Part shown: positions 43,346 through 51,805 of the stretch, piece by piece | Layout: each line of letters starts with the position of its first letter | Numbering within the stretch: position 1 is the stretch's first letter | Origin: CAYVIB01 sp964451365 | GTDB taxonomy: Bacteria > Pseudomonadota > Gammaproteobacteria > Pseudomonadales > Cellvibrionaceae | Assembly (NCBI GenBank): GCA_964451365.1 | Contig: CAYVIB010000012.1 | Location: 58,819-122,818 of the forward strand | Direction: 5' to 3' | Length of the DNA stretch: 64,000 nt | Made by a program: the position numbers and the translations under genes | Notes under the pieces: generated by a model | What the model saw: the letters and a program-made list of their open reading frames with translations, nothing else | The model's database searches: none | What the model was told of the DNA's origin: nothing

Positions 43346-43781
43346 ATCACTCCCCCGTGTTCGTCGCCAGGTCGCTACAGTATATTGTTAAAAGGCATGC
43401 CAGGTGAAGTGGCATTCGCTCCCGCATTGTGTTGCCAGATGTAATGGAACAAGACGGTATGCACTCAAAGGCCCGAACTGATGTTCGGCATGCCGGCTCA
43501 TGCCCACCGCGTTCCGGAATTCGAAACAACCGCTGGCATCGGCTGCCATATAACGACCCTCAGCAAAAATGGTGCGGTGTTAACCCGAAGCGCGGGCACC
43601 AGTATTGGTTACTGGTTGAAGGCAAGTCCGGGAAAAATGCGGATATGGTCATCTTCACGCAACAGGGCTCCAGCGATTTTCGAGTGTTACGGGAAGTGCT
43701 CTTTTGGATGTCCGCCACGCGAATGACATCCACTGGACGACAGGACGGATTTTACGAAGTACCACTTATTTACCGAACCTG
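43346..43781. other. Intergenic stretch carrying a dispersed repeat; no convincing gene
   Basis: Several overlapping frames exist on the plus strand (from 43429, 43481, 43704), but they read through the family 2 repeat and have no family similarity. I regard all as chance. Promoter of lemA is expected near its right-hand start. Confidence 0.55.
43648..43727. repeat. Dispersed palindromic repeat (family 2, copy 2, degraded)
   Basis: The left arm GTCATCTTCACGCAACAGGG and right arm TTGGATGTCCGCCACGCGAA correspond to the arms of copy 1 at 34631-34705 with several changes and a two-base deletion. The right arm is the better preserved. Confidence 0.75.
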
Positions 43782-44189
43782 TTACATCCCGATGTGGACA
43801 ATAACTTTCCTCTCCGTTGCCATATGCCGGTGCTCCCACAAAAAAATCCCCTGCCAGGTCCCCAGCGCCAGCTTACCTTTCATTATCGGAATGGAAAGAC
43901 TCGTAGCGGTCAGCGCGGATTTGATATGGGCCGGCATATCGTCATCCCCTTCAAGAGTATGGGTGTAAAGCGGGTCGCGCTCCGGCACCAGGCGGTTCAG
44001 CCAGCGCTCGAGATCATACTTCGCCGACGGGTCGTAATTTTCCTGGATCAGCAGGCTAGCCGATGTATGTTGTATAAAAAGGGTGCATAATCCCTCATTG
44101 ATACCCGCGTCCTTTACCAAAGTTTGCACCTTTTCGGTAAACGCGGTCAGCCCCTGGCCTTTCACCGCAACATTAAGTGTTTTGATCAT
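43782..44189 (-). CDS. YjbQ/UPF0047 family protein
   Basis: A 135-residue protein of the YjbQ family (secondary thiamine-phosphate synthase in name; E. coli YjbQ has weak thiamine phosphate synthase activity). Conserved core: TLFIQHTSASLLIQENYDPSAKYDLE, EGDDDMPAHIKSAL and GTWQGIFLWEHR, which form a metal site with His residues. Start is ATG 44189 (MIKTLNVAVKG); the frame opens at 44303 beyond the hoxX terminator. Confidence 0.92.
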   Translation of the reverse strand: MIKTLNVAVKGQGLTAFTEKVQTLVKDAGINEGLCTLFIQHTSASLLIQENYDPSAKYDLERWLNRLVPERDPLYTHTLEGDDDMPAHIKSALTATSLSIPIMKGKLALGTWQGIFLWEHRHMATERKVIVHIGM

Positions 44190-44285
44190 CGTAATACCCC
44201 TTGCTGACGAGGCGCCATCATAGCCTATCCGGGCTACGATTGGACTCATCGCTTTGACAATGGGGAATAGCAAGGGTTTTCCAAC

Positions 44286-44314
44286 GAAAAAGGGCGGCCA
44301 CATCGGTCCGCCCT
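44286..44314 (-). terminator. Terminator of the hoxX gene
   Basis: Stem AGGGCGG (44291-44297) and CCGCCCT (44308-44314), followed leftward by TTTTTCG. About 20 nt after the stop of the HoxX-like gene. Confidence 0.8.
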
Positions 44315-44335
44315 CGGAGGAGTCGTGCCAATAAA

Positions 44336-46042
44336 TCAGGCCGTCTTGGCAATCTGGATGGTGCCGAATGACTTCCTGCTGTCGCTTTTGCGTTTTTGTT
44401 TGTATACAAACGCCTTTCGCTCCGCGTGATAAACCGCTTTGGGATTGTCAAAAATCCTCTTCATATGCGCGAGTTCTTCATTGCGATAGGACTCCAGCGG
44501 TTTTTTCGCTTCGTCTTTTTGTCTTTGCGCGGCCTTCGCCTTCAGGAAAGTTTCCAGCCCGCCCTGGGCACTGAGTTTTTGACAGTATTCGCGCAGTTGG
44601 GCATGGTAAGCATCCCAATCCTCATCGAACATGCGATCCGCCATGCCCAGCTCCATCGCTTCGGTGGCGAGCATCGGCTGGCACTCGTTCATAATTTTCT
44701 CCGCCGTTTTACCGCCAACACGCTTGGGCAGCAGGTAAGTCCAGTACTCGGAACCGTAAAGGCCCATGGATTTATAATGTGGGTTGAGTACCACACCGTC
44801 CCGGATAATTACCTCATCACAGGCCAGCGCCATAATAGCACCGCCGGCGCCGGCATTGTTGCGCAGGGCGGCGATGGTCATTTGCCGGGGCGATTCAATC
44901 ATTTCCCGCACTACATTATCGATCGCGTTGATGTTTCTCCAGGATTCCTTGGCCGGGTCTTCCGCCGCTTCAATACAATTGAGGTGTATTCCATTGCTCC
45001 AGAAATCCTCCCCTCCCATATAAACGATGTATTTGACATCGGAGGCTTTCAAGGCGACCAACCGGTCGCGCAACTCCATGCACTGCTCGGTGTTGGCCGC
45101 GCCGTTGTAAAAGTTGAAATAGACGTAAGCGATATCGCCCTGCCTTTCTATCCTTATTTCTTCCACCTCATCGTAACTGTCACCACTATCGAGTTCCGAC
45201 AGGAAAGATTCGGGCAGGATTCTTCCCAGCACCGTGCTCGCCGGCAGTTTTATTGCCGGCAACCCGTCGTGACTTTTACACTTCATCTGACGTATCCAGA
45301 CGGCGCCATCCACCGTCGCGCGACAACACGCGCCTTTGTGTATCGCGACAACCTCACCCGGTTTGCCGCCGGCTTTCGCGGCGAGACTCGCACCATAAAG
45401 GTTCACCTCGACGCCGTTAATCACGTCGCGCAACCCCGGATTGGTGCAAGCGGCATTAATTTTATTCACAATCTCCCGAGCGGTGTTCCGGCTCCAGTCT
45501 ATCTCGCGATCGGCCTGGCGCATCATCGGTTGAAGCGTGCCTTTCACTTCGGGATTACCGTAGTCAAGCGGACGCGGAATAAAATGCCGGTCCTCAAAAT
45601 TTTTCAATGCCTGCTTAATCAGCTCGATTGCGGCGGTACTGACCTCACGTTTGTAAATGCTGGTTTTACTTGCCTGCCGCATCGGGAAGTTTTTCGTGCC
45701 CCATATATCACCGGCATCCATTTCCGAGTCGGCCTGCAGCAGGGTTACGCCCCACTTCTTCAAATTGCCACTTATCGCCCAGTCCAGGGACGAGGGGCCG
45801 CGGTCTCCCTCAATACCGGGGTGCACCACCAGGCACAAATACTGTTTCCATACCTCTTCAGGAATGCGCTGGGTCAGGAAGGGACAAATTATCAAGTCGG
45901 GCCGAAATGTTGCGACCTGGGCCAAAAGTCGCTGCTCATCCAGGTCGTAGTGGAAATCCAGTTTATGTCCAAGAAGTGTTAATTCACGCACGACCCGCTG
46001 AGTCAAACCGCTAAACGCTGAAGACAGGATAAGTATTTTCAC
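44336..46042 (-). CDS. hoxX: HoxX-like hydrogenase maturation protein (formyltransferase-crotonase fusion)
   Basis: A 568-residue two-domain protein. N-terminal formyl-tetrahydrofolate-binding domain (about 1-270) has VHPGIEGDRGPSSLDWAI, WGVTLLQADSEMDAGDIWGT and the linker to a formyltransferase C-domain. The C-terminal crotonase (enoyl-CoA hydratase-like) domain (about 290-545) has YMGGEDFWSNGIHLN and NNAGAGGAIMALACDEVIIRDG. In aerobic hydrogen oxidisers HoxX makes the CO ligand of [NiFe]-hydrogenase from formyl-THF. No hydrogenase genes appear in this window, so the partner is unknown. Ends with a clear terminator; the 5' side is a long AT-rich leader region. Confidence 0.9.
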   Translation of the reverse strand: MKILILSSAFSGLTQRVVRELTLLGHKLDFHYDLDEQRLLAQVATFRPDLIICPFLTQRIPEEVWKQYLCLVVHPGIEGDRGPSSLDWAISGNLKKWGVTLLQADSEMDAGDIWGTKNFPMRQASKTSIYKREVSTAAIELIKQALKNFEDRHFIPRPLDYGNPEVKGTLQPMMRQADREIDWSRNTAREIVNKINAACTNPGLRDVINGVEVNLYGASLAAKAGGKPGEVVAIHKGACCRATVDGAVWIRQMKCKSHDGLPAIKLPASTVLGRILPESFLSELDSGDSYDEVEEIRIERQGDIAYVYFNFYNGAANTEQCMELRDRLVALKASDVKYIVYMGGEDFWSNGIHLNCIEAAEDPAKESWRNINAIDNVVREMIESPRQMTIAALRNNAGAGGAIMALACDEVIIRDGVVLNPHYKSMGLYGSEYWTYLLPKRVGGKTAEKIMNECQPMLATEAMELGMADRMFDEDWDAYHAQLREYCQKLSAQGGLETFLKAKAAQRQKDEAKKPLESYRNEELAHMKRIFDNPKAVYHAERKAFVYKQKRKSDSRKSFGTIQIAKTA

Positions 46043-46285
46043 CGGTTAATCTCCTTGAAGCTGTTTTAAGTTGGCCAACGACGACGAAAACAGCAATCCG
46101 TTAATGGCAGGGCATTGCAGCGCAATATTGCAACCGAATTGAAAACCGATTATTTCAGTTTTAAATACTGCACTTACCGCAACCGAATAACGTAATTACG
46201 TTTCGCAATATTCTACGACAGGCAAGGGCCCATGCGTATACAAAATAACCGCTCGAGCCATTATAAAATTTTAATTCTTTGATGT

Positions 46286-46332
46286 GTGCCATATTTCAAA
46301 ATTTTTTATACGCTTAAATAAAAAAATGGCAC
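46286..46332. repeat. AT-rich inverted repeat upstream of hoxX
   Basis: GTGCCAT (46286-46292) pairs with ATGGCAC (46326-46332), and TTTTTTAT pairs with ATAAAAAA inside. It could act as a leader hairpin or bidirectional stop signal. Confidence 0.6.
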
Positions 46333-46484
46333 GTATTAACCCACAAGCCAATGCAAAAGCAAAACCTTGGAGGTTCAAACACAGGTGATGGGTTACATAA
46401 TCAATCATCTGGCAGTTGCCGCTTGTGAATTTTTACCACAGGGTAGTGTGAAAAAAGCCCCGGCAAGGCAACTGCCATTTTTTT
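46320..46484. other. Structured 165-bp intergenic element (possible RNA or small mobile repeat)
   Basis: Bounded by perfect 12-bp inverted ends, AAAAAAATGGCA (46320-46331) and TGCCATTTTTTT (46473-46484). Inside, read rightward: stem CACAAGC (46342-46348)/GCTTGTG (46421-46427), hairpin AACCT-TGG-AGGTT (46363-46375), hairpin CAGGTGAT (46382-46389)/ATCATCTG (46404-46411), and TGGCAGTTGCC (46410-46420) pairing with GGCAACTGCCA (46467-46477) just before seven T. No known riboswitch consensus fits. It lies between hoxX and the MHYT gene, both leftward. May be an sRNA with terminator, a leader element of hoxX or a MITE. Confidence 0.5.
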
Positions 46485-46511
46485 CCGATACAGGAAATTT
46501 ATCCGCTGGCT

Positions 46512-47312
46512 TTACGCCAGCTGCGTTTGCTTGATCTCTTCCTCGTCATCGTCGTCCTCTTCCAGCTCTTCATACATGCGTTTTTGCAGCTGGCTCAGCG
46601 TTACAATCAGGGACAACACCAATAGCAGCATCGAGAAACAGAAAATAAATAAACCGAGAGTCAGCGGGTCCATCATTGAACCGGTTTCCACTACCTTGCC
46701 GTTTGGCGTCATCTTCATTGCCGCCATGCCAGTGTAATGCATGCCACAAACTGCTATACCCATAACCACGGACGCGGCAAGCATTTGCATATTGCCCTCG
46801 AGGTTAAACGCAAGCCATAGCGCCGCCGTTGCCGCAACCATGGCGATAACCACCGAAGCGATAAAAAGTGTCGGATCGTAGGTGATGTCCGCGGCGATTA
46901 CCATCGCTTCCATTCCGGAATAATGCATACTGGCTACACCCAGCCCGGCAAATACACCCGCAACCAACAGGATCGCAACCGAATCGGGCTTTTTACTGAG
47001 GATATAAATCCCCACGCCCACCACAAAAACGGCGATGCCCAGTGATAAAAAGGTCAAACCCGGCGCGTATCCGACAGCCATTCCCGTTTCGTACGCGATC
47101 ATACCGATAAAGTGCATGGTCCATATCGCCCCACCGCCCAGAGCGCAAGCAGCGGCAATAACCCACTTCAATCTGGCGTTGTCCGATGCGGTGCGAATAC
47201 CCCGCATAAGCTGCAAACTGGTGTATGAACCAAACACAGCGACAAGAAAAGATAAACCTACCAGGATCCAGTTATGCGATGTTTCCAGCTCTGCTATTTG
47301 CGTTATATCCAC
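46512..47312 (-). CDS. MHYT-domain integral membrane sensor protein
   Basis: A 266-residue protein with seven predicted membrane helices. The three MHYT-type motifs that give the family its name are seen: MHFIGM (about 66-71), MHYSGM (about 128-133) and MHYTGM (about 191-196), thought to bind copper and sense oxygen, CO or NO. Most relatives carry a GGDEF/EAL domain; here there is only an acidic tail (EELEEDDDDEEEI). So it is a sensor module without output, perhaps acting through a partner. Its nearness to hoxX, which makes CO in the family, is suggestive but unproven. Confidence 0.9.
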   Translation of the reverse strand: MDITQIAELETSHNWILVGLSFLVAVFGSYTSLQLMRGIRTASDNARLKWVIAAACALGGGAIWTMHFIGMIAYETGMAVGYAPGLTFLSLGIAVFVVGVGIYILSKKPDSVAILLVAGVFAGLGVASMHYSGMEAMVIAADITYDPTLFIASVVIAMVAATAALWLAFNLEGNMQMLAASVVMGIAVCGMHYTGMAAMKMTPNGKVVETGSMMDPLTLGLFIFCFSMLLLVLSLIVTLSQLQKRMYEELEEDDDDEEEIKQTQLA

Positions 47313-47806
47313 CTGTTACCTCCAAAGGAATTATTCTTGGCGTAAGCCCGCCGCGGCCCTTCCGGCGAATCGCATTTCGCCGGTACCTATAAACCTTAGC
47401 TTTATGCCGTATAAAAACAATTGGCGTGATATTTTAGGCGACAAGAAACTGTGAACTGCTTAATAGTTTTTAAAAGTCGATATTCTTTCTATATTTAGTT
47501 AAACCACGGCAAAAAAGGTATAAAAAAGCGATCAAATAAAAATAACGGCGCCAATTAGTCAATTTTTACGAGATCCATGCCCTTTTTTAGAAGTGAATCA
47601 GCTAAGTTTATATGAATTTGGTTTTTAATATTATCAAAAACAGTACTTTCATCATGGGCTGAAAAATTTTCATCGACCATCTACTATTCCCGCGCCGTTG
47701 TCATATTCGGAGGCGCATCTAAACTGATATCTTGACGAGGCGACTTTTATCGGTTCTAAACAGACGTTTAAAAAAAATTCACTTATGGATATAAAGAAGT
47801 AAGCTG
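47313..47806. other. Divergent intergenic region MHYT / chp operon
   Basis: About 490 bp, A+T-rich except near the MHYT start, where an 8-bp hairpin CCGGCGAA (47362-47369)/TTCGCCGG (47376-47383) lies in that gene's leader. No further gene or RNA recognised in it. Confidence 0.5.
47732..47760 (+). promoter_or_regulatory. Candidate sigma-70 promoter of the chp operon
   Basis: TTGACG (47732-47737), 17-bp spacer, TCTAAA (47755-47760), 46 nt upstream of the first operon gene. Five of six and four of six matches to consensus. Confidence 0.45.
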
Positions 47807-48709
47807 ATGACAACAGAAAATGCCGTTAATAAAAACTCACGTCAGGTAAAACGCGTTTTTAAAGTCGGAGTGGTGGGTGCATCCGCCAACGAGTTCAATA
47901 TTATTTCGCGTATTTTTACCGTCACCCAATATCGAACCCGCTGCTACCAACCCGAGGCGCTGGCGTCCGGTCAGCACAATAATGCAGGGAATATCGATTT
48001 TGTATTGATGTGTTCTAGCAACCCCACCGTCATCCAGGCTTGGGAAAACCGTCAAAAAAGCAGCAGGAAGAAAACGCCGCCATTAATTTTCCTCACACGC
48101 AACCAGTCCCCGATCGCCGGTAAATATCGCATTTCGTCGCCGGTCAATCCGGGGAAATTTATCAAGCTGCTGGACCACTACACCATTAAGGAACTCAACT
48201 TCTTCCCCGAGTTTGAAATCGGTCATGACACCCATGAATTGCAGAGTCTCGCTATATCCGGCTTAAGAATGCTGCGCTCCTCATCGGAAAGCAACAATGT
48301 AGTCAAATTGGATAAAACCGCGCGGGCACTGGTGGTGGACGACAGCCTGGCGGTACGCAAGCAAATGCAGATTGAGTTTGAGCTGTTACAGGATCACCTG
48401 GACGTGGTGGAGAATGCGGAAAGAGCCATGGAGGCCATCCAGAAAAGAACCTACGATATCATTTTTCTCGACGTGATCATGCCCGGCATGGACGGCTACA
48501 GCGCCTGCAGGCAGATCAAGCGAAGCAAGCTCAACAAGAACACGCCGGTTATTCTGTTAACGAGCCGGTCATCGTCGTTCGACAAAATAAAAGGCACACT
48601 CGCCGGGTGCGACGCTTACCTGGTTAAACCAATAAACCACAATGAATTTGAAACCGTTTACAACAAGCACATCAATAGGACAAAAGGAGAAACACATGCC
48701 AGCAGTTAG
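47807..48709 (+). CDS. PilG-like response regulator with extra N-terminal receiver-like domain
   Basis: A 300-residue protein. Residues about 17-135 look like a receiver fold without the phosphorylatable Asp (the strand IDFVLMCSS has none). Residues about 172-292 form a complete receiver: D-D in ALVVDDSLAVRK, the phosphorylated Asp in IIFLDVIMPGMDG, Thr/Ser in LLTSRSS and Lys in YLVKPI. PilG of the P. aeruginosa twitching system is a lone receiver of about 135 residues, so the N-terminal half is unusual. First gene of the Chp-like operon; overlaps the next by 14 nt. Confidence 0.85.
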   Translation: MTTENAVNKNSRQVKRVFKVGVVGASANEFNIISRIFTVTQYRTRCYQPEALASGQHNNAGNIDFVLMCSSNPTVIQAWENRQKSSRKKTPPLIFLTRNQSPIAGKYRISSPVNPGKFIKLLDHYTIKELNFFPEFEIGHDTHELQSLAISGLRMLRSSSESNNVVKLDKTARALVVDDSLAVRKQMQIEFELLQDHLDVVENAERAMEAIQKRTYDIIFLDVIMPGMDGYSACRQIKRSKLNKNTPVILLTSRSSSFDKIKGTLAGCDAYLVKPINHNEFETVYNKHINRTKGETHASS

Positions 48710-49058
48710 AGTATTGGTTGTCGATGATTCACCGGTGGAACTTCAACATCTTAAAACAATTGTTGAAAACGCCGGATATCAGGTCATTACTGCATCCAAT
48801 GGAAATGAAGCCCAGGAGAAAGCGCGAACGTTCCGGCCCGACGTCATATTAATGGATGTTGTCATGGACGGCGTTGACGGTTTCGAAGCCTGTCGGAATA
48901 TTACGTCCAGCAACGACACCTCGAACATTCCGGTGTATTTCGTTACCAGCAAAAACCAAAAGGCGGATCGCGTCTGGGGGGAACTGCAAGGTGGCAAGGG
49001 AATGATCTCCAAACCTTACACACCTGATCAGATCATACAGGCGATTGCCAAGGCTTAA
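48696..49058 (+). CDS. PilH-like response regulator
   Basis: A 120-residue single receiver domain: VLVVDDSPVELQHL, phosphorylated Asp in VILMDVVMDGVDGFEACR, Thr in YFVTSKNQKAD and the FMSKPY-like stretch GMISKPYTPDQI. Matches PilH of type IV pilus chemosensory systems, which shapes pilus retraction signalling. ATG 48696 has AAAGGAGA upstream and overlaps the previous gene by 14 nt. Confidence 0.9.
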   Translation: MPAVRVLVVDDSPVELQHLKTIVENAGYQVITASNGNEAQEKARTFRPDVILMDVVMDGVDGFEACRNITSSNDTSNIPVYFVTSKNQKADRVWGELQGGKGMISKPYTPDQIIQAIAKA

Positions 49059-49069
49059 AGGAAAAAACG

Positions 49070-49615
49070 ATGGATGTACCCACTACGGAAGGCCCTTCCG
49101 CTCTCGAGGACAGAATATCGCTGACCAACACGCTGGCCAGCGCACTGGCCGCCGGGCCGGAGAACGCGGCGGGCAACGAGATACAATATCGTGCCCGCTG
49201 CTACGGCTTTTCGATAGACAATTTGAATTTACTGGCGCCCCAGGGACTGTATTGCGAGCTGTTGACGGGCAACCCGATCTCCCCGCTACCGAATTCGCCC
49301 AATCACTTTCTGGGGCTGACTAATGTTCGCGGCAACCTGGTGCCGGTTTACCAACTCGAACCCCTGCTTGAACTGGCGCCACTAAAATCCTTCTATACGC
49401 TCATTTTCGGCCATCCGGCAAATGCCGCCGGACTGGTTATCAGGAAAAAACCGCAACCCATGGATGTGACGGATGTGGAAGGAAAGGCCGCGCCGGAAGC
49501 CCTGCCGGATATTCTCAAAAAAGCCATCAACCGTTCCTGCACGATCAACGGGCAGGAATGGCATGTCATCAATAACGTTGTACTGTTCAAACAGCTGTCT
49601 AGCGCTGCGTATTAG
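49070..49615 (+). CDS. CheW-like coupling protein (PilI-like)
   Basis: A 181-residue CheW-domain adaptor linking the receptor to the kinase. CheW features: YGFSIDNLNLLAPQGLYCELL, LTNVRGNLVPVYQLEPLL and AGLVIRKKPQPMDV. The position between pilH-like and pilJ-like genes is that of PilI. Sequence is divergent, as usual for PilI. Confidence 0.87.
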   Translation: MDVPTTEGPSALEDRISLTNTLASALAAGPENAAGNEIQYRARCYGFSIDNLNLLAPQGLYCELLTGNPISPLPNSPNHFLGLTNVRGNLVPVYQLEPLLELAPLKSFYTLIFGHPANAAGLVIRKKPQPMDVTDVEGKAAPEALPDILKKAINRSCTINGQEWHVINNVVLFKQLSSAAY

Positions 49616-49632
49616 AAAATGAGGAACCCCAA

Positions 49633-51774
49633 ATGAAATTTTTATTTAATATGCGCATATCCCATAAAATCAGCACATTGATGATCGGGCTGGTATTCGG
49701 CTTTATCCTGATCGGTGTGACCTACTACCTACAGATCGGGATGAACGATCAAAGCCGGCAGCAGGAGCGGGAGGCATTCACCTACCAAAATGCGCTGGTG
49801 GAAATCGGGTTTTTACAAAGCAAAATGCAAACCGCGGCGAGCCAGTTTTTTGCCACCAAAAATCCCGTTTACGCTGAGCAGTACGAACAACACTTCAGTG
49901 AGATTGACGAAAAACTGAAGCAGGCCCGCACCAACAGCAGCACCTATCAGGTAACCAGGCCGTTGGCCGGTGCCGCCGATAAACTGAACCAGCACAAAGC
50001 CATTTTTACCGATGCCAAGAACGAGGTGGAACGCTACGGCGTATTCGCCTCATCCGGATTGCGCGGCCAATTATCCAATATTTCACGGGAGATAGAGTCC
50101 CTGCTCAAGCGCAATCCCGCCGGTGATACCTTGTCGGCATTCTTCGCAATTCGCCAGGCGGAAAGCGATTACCTGGCTACCGGGATGGAATTGGATCAGA
50201 ACACGGTGGAAGAGCAGTTGACGCTTTTTGAAAATGTCATGCACTCGTCCATTCTTTCCCCGTCCGTACAAACCACACTGGAAAAAAATATTCAATCCTA
50301 TCGCGAAACACTGACACAGATCGCGAAAGCGCTGGCATTTATCCGCGAAAAGACCGAAGAGTTAAACGCGATTGAAGCAAGCCTGACCCAATCATTTTCC
50401 GAAGCACTGACTATCAGTAAAAGCGCGATGGAAGGGATTCTCGAAACCGAAACCGCCAACACCCAGTTGGTAAATGCCGCGGTAACCGCAATCATCTTCC
50501 TGGTGGCGATGGGAACCGCGATCGGCATTTACCTGATTTACAAAAGCATTATTTTCCCGATGACGCACATTCAAAGCGTAATCAAGCGAATCAATCGCGG
50601 AAAAATGAGCAGCCGGGTGAAAGTGTTAAGCGACGACGAACTGGGCGAACTGGGTTCGGCATTTAACAAACTGCTGGACGAACGTATCCAGCAGCTTGAA
50701 GAACAGTCACGGGAAAACGAAAAACTCAACAACTCAATTATTTCCCTGATTCAGGCATTGGGCCGTATTGCCAGGAAGGACCTGACGATCAAGGTACCGG
50801 TATCGGCGGACATCACCGGTACTATTTCGGACGCGGTAAACCTGCTCACTTCCGAAACAGCAAAAACGCTGCATCAGGTGAAAGACGTATCGCGCGAAGT
50901 TGACGGTGTTTCCACCCAATTGCAGCAACAGTCCGAATCGGTTATCCAGTTCGCCGAGAACGAGCGGCGCCAGATTGTGGCAACCAGTAAAGCACTGGAA
51001 ATCCTGGCCCGCGCGATGAACGATGTAGCCAAACGCTCCGAAATCGCGGACAAAACCGCGAACCAGGCGATTGAAAGTACCCAGGCCGCGCGGCAAACGG
51101 TGGTGGAAACAGTCAATGGTATCCGCACCATTCGGGAAACCATTTCCGAAACGGAAAAGAGAATCAAGCGCCTGGGTGAACGTTCCCAGGAAATTTCCGG
51201 TATCGTTAACCTGATTAACACCATTGCCGAACGGACTCACATTCTTGCGCTTAACGCCAGTATGCACGCAGCCTCCGCCGGTGAAGCCGGTAAAGGTTTC
51301 GCGGTGGTGGCGGACGAGGTACAGCGGCTGGCGGAAAGCGCCCGGGAATCCACGGACGAAATTTCCTCGATGGTTAATAATATCCGAGTGGAAACTTCCG
51401 ATACGGTAACGGTAATGAACACCCTGATCTCCCAGGTAGCGGAAGGTTCGCGTCTGGCGGAACAGGCGGGTGAAAGAATGGATGCCACCGAAAAAGCCAC
51501 CCGTCACCTGGTGGAAAACGTAAAAATTATTGCCGACCAGGCGACCCAACAGGCGGACGTGGCAAACCGGGTACGCGACCGCGCAACCATTATCCGCAAC
51601 TTTACCGAAAAGACCGGCCAACAGCTGGCCGAGCAAAAACGTCACACCGACAGCCTGAAGTTTTATGCGGAGACACTGGTAGAGCGGGTGAGTGTGTTCG
51701 TACTGCCAGAGGACCTGGAGCAGGCGCCGAAAGTCAACCTGGCGCCCGTCAGCCAATTGCAGAGTGCGAGTTGA
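49633..51774 (+). CDS. PilJ-like methyl-accepting chemotaxis protein
   Basis: A 713-residue receptor: helix 1 (about 15-34), periplasmic helical domain (35-275), helix 2 (about 277-302), HAMP (303-360) and a long cytoplasmic coil with the signalling tip ERTHILALNASMHAASAGEAGKGFAVVADEVQRLAE (about 535-570). The tip's NASMHAA form is the one in PilJ receptors of type IV pilus systems. It has no C-terminal pentapeptide tether. Signal not known; PilJ relatives respond to surface contact or pilin. Confidence 0.92.
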   Translation: MKFLFNMRISHKISTLMIGLVFGFILIGVTYYLQIGMNDQSRQQEREAFTYQNALVEIGFLQSKMQTAASQFFATKNPVYAEQYEQHFSEIDEKLKQARTNSSTYQVTRPLAGAADKLNQHKAIFTDAKNEVERYGVFASSGLRGQLSNISREIESLLKRNPAGDTLSAFFAIRQAESDYLATGMELDQNTVEEQLTLFENVMHSSILSPSVQTTLEKNIQSYRETLTQIAKALAFIREKTEELNAIEASLTQSFSEALTISKSAMEGILETETANTQLVNAAVTAIIFLVAMGTAIGIYLIYKSIIFPMTHIQSVIKRINRGKMSSRVKVLSDDELGELGSAFNKLLDERIQQLEEQSRENEKLNNSIISLIQALGRIARKDLTIKVPVSADITGTISDAVNLLTSETAKTLHQVKDVSREVDGVSTQLQQQSESVIQFAENERRQIVATSKALEILARAMNDVAKRSEIADKTANQAIESTQAARQTVVETVNGIRTIRETISETEKRIKRLGERSQEISGIVNLINTIAERTHILALNASMHAASAGEAGKGFAVVADEVQRLAESARESTDEISSMVNNIRVETSDTVTVMNTLISQVAEGSRLAEQAGERMDATEKATRHLVENVKIIADQATQQADVANRVRDRATIIRNFTEKTGQQLAEQKRHTDSLKFYAETLVERVSVFVLPEDLEQAPKVNLAPVSQLQSAS

Positions 51775-51805
51775 TATTCCATTTGATTTTTAAGAGTGAG
51801 CCAAA

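Noticed and set aside
43429..44090. Rightward frames of 179, 81 and 128 codons
   Set aside because: They overlap the family 2 repeat and the opposite strand of the yjbQ gene; frame composition is not that of a gene.
44336..46042. Methionyl-tRNA formyltransferase
   Set aside because: The N-terminal domain is related, but the C-terminal crotonase domain and the VHPGIEGDRGPSSLDW stretch are HoxX features.
46361..46390. tRNA-like GGTTCAAAC within the structured element
   Set aside because: No acceptor stem, anticodon arm or CCA end can be drawn around it; chance similarity to a T-arm.
46320..46484. c-di-GMP (GEMM), molybdenum cofactor, cobalamin or THF riboswitch
   Set aside because: The conserved core words of these classes are absent on both strands; kept only as an unassigned structured element.
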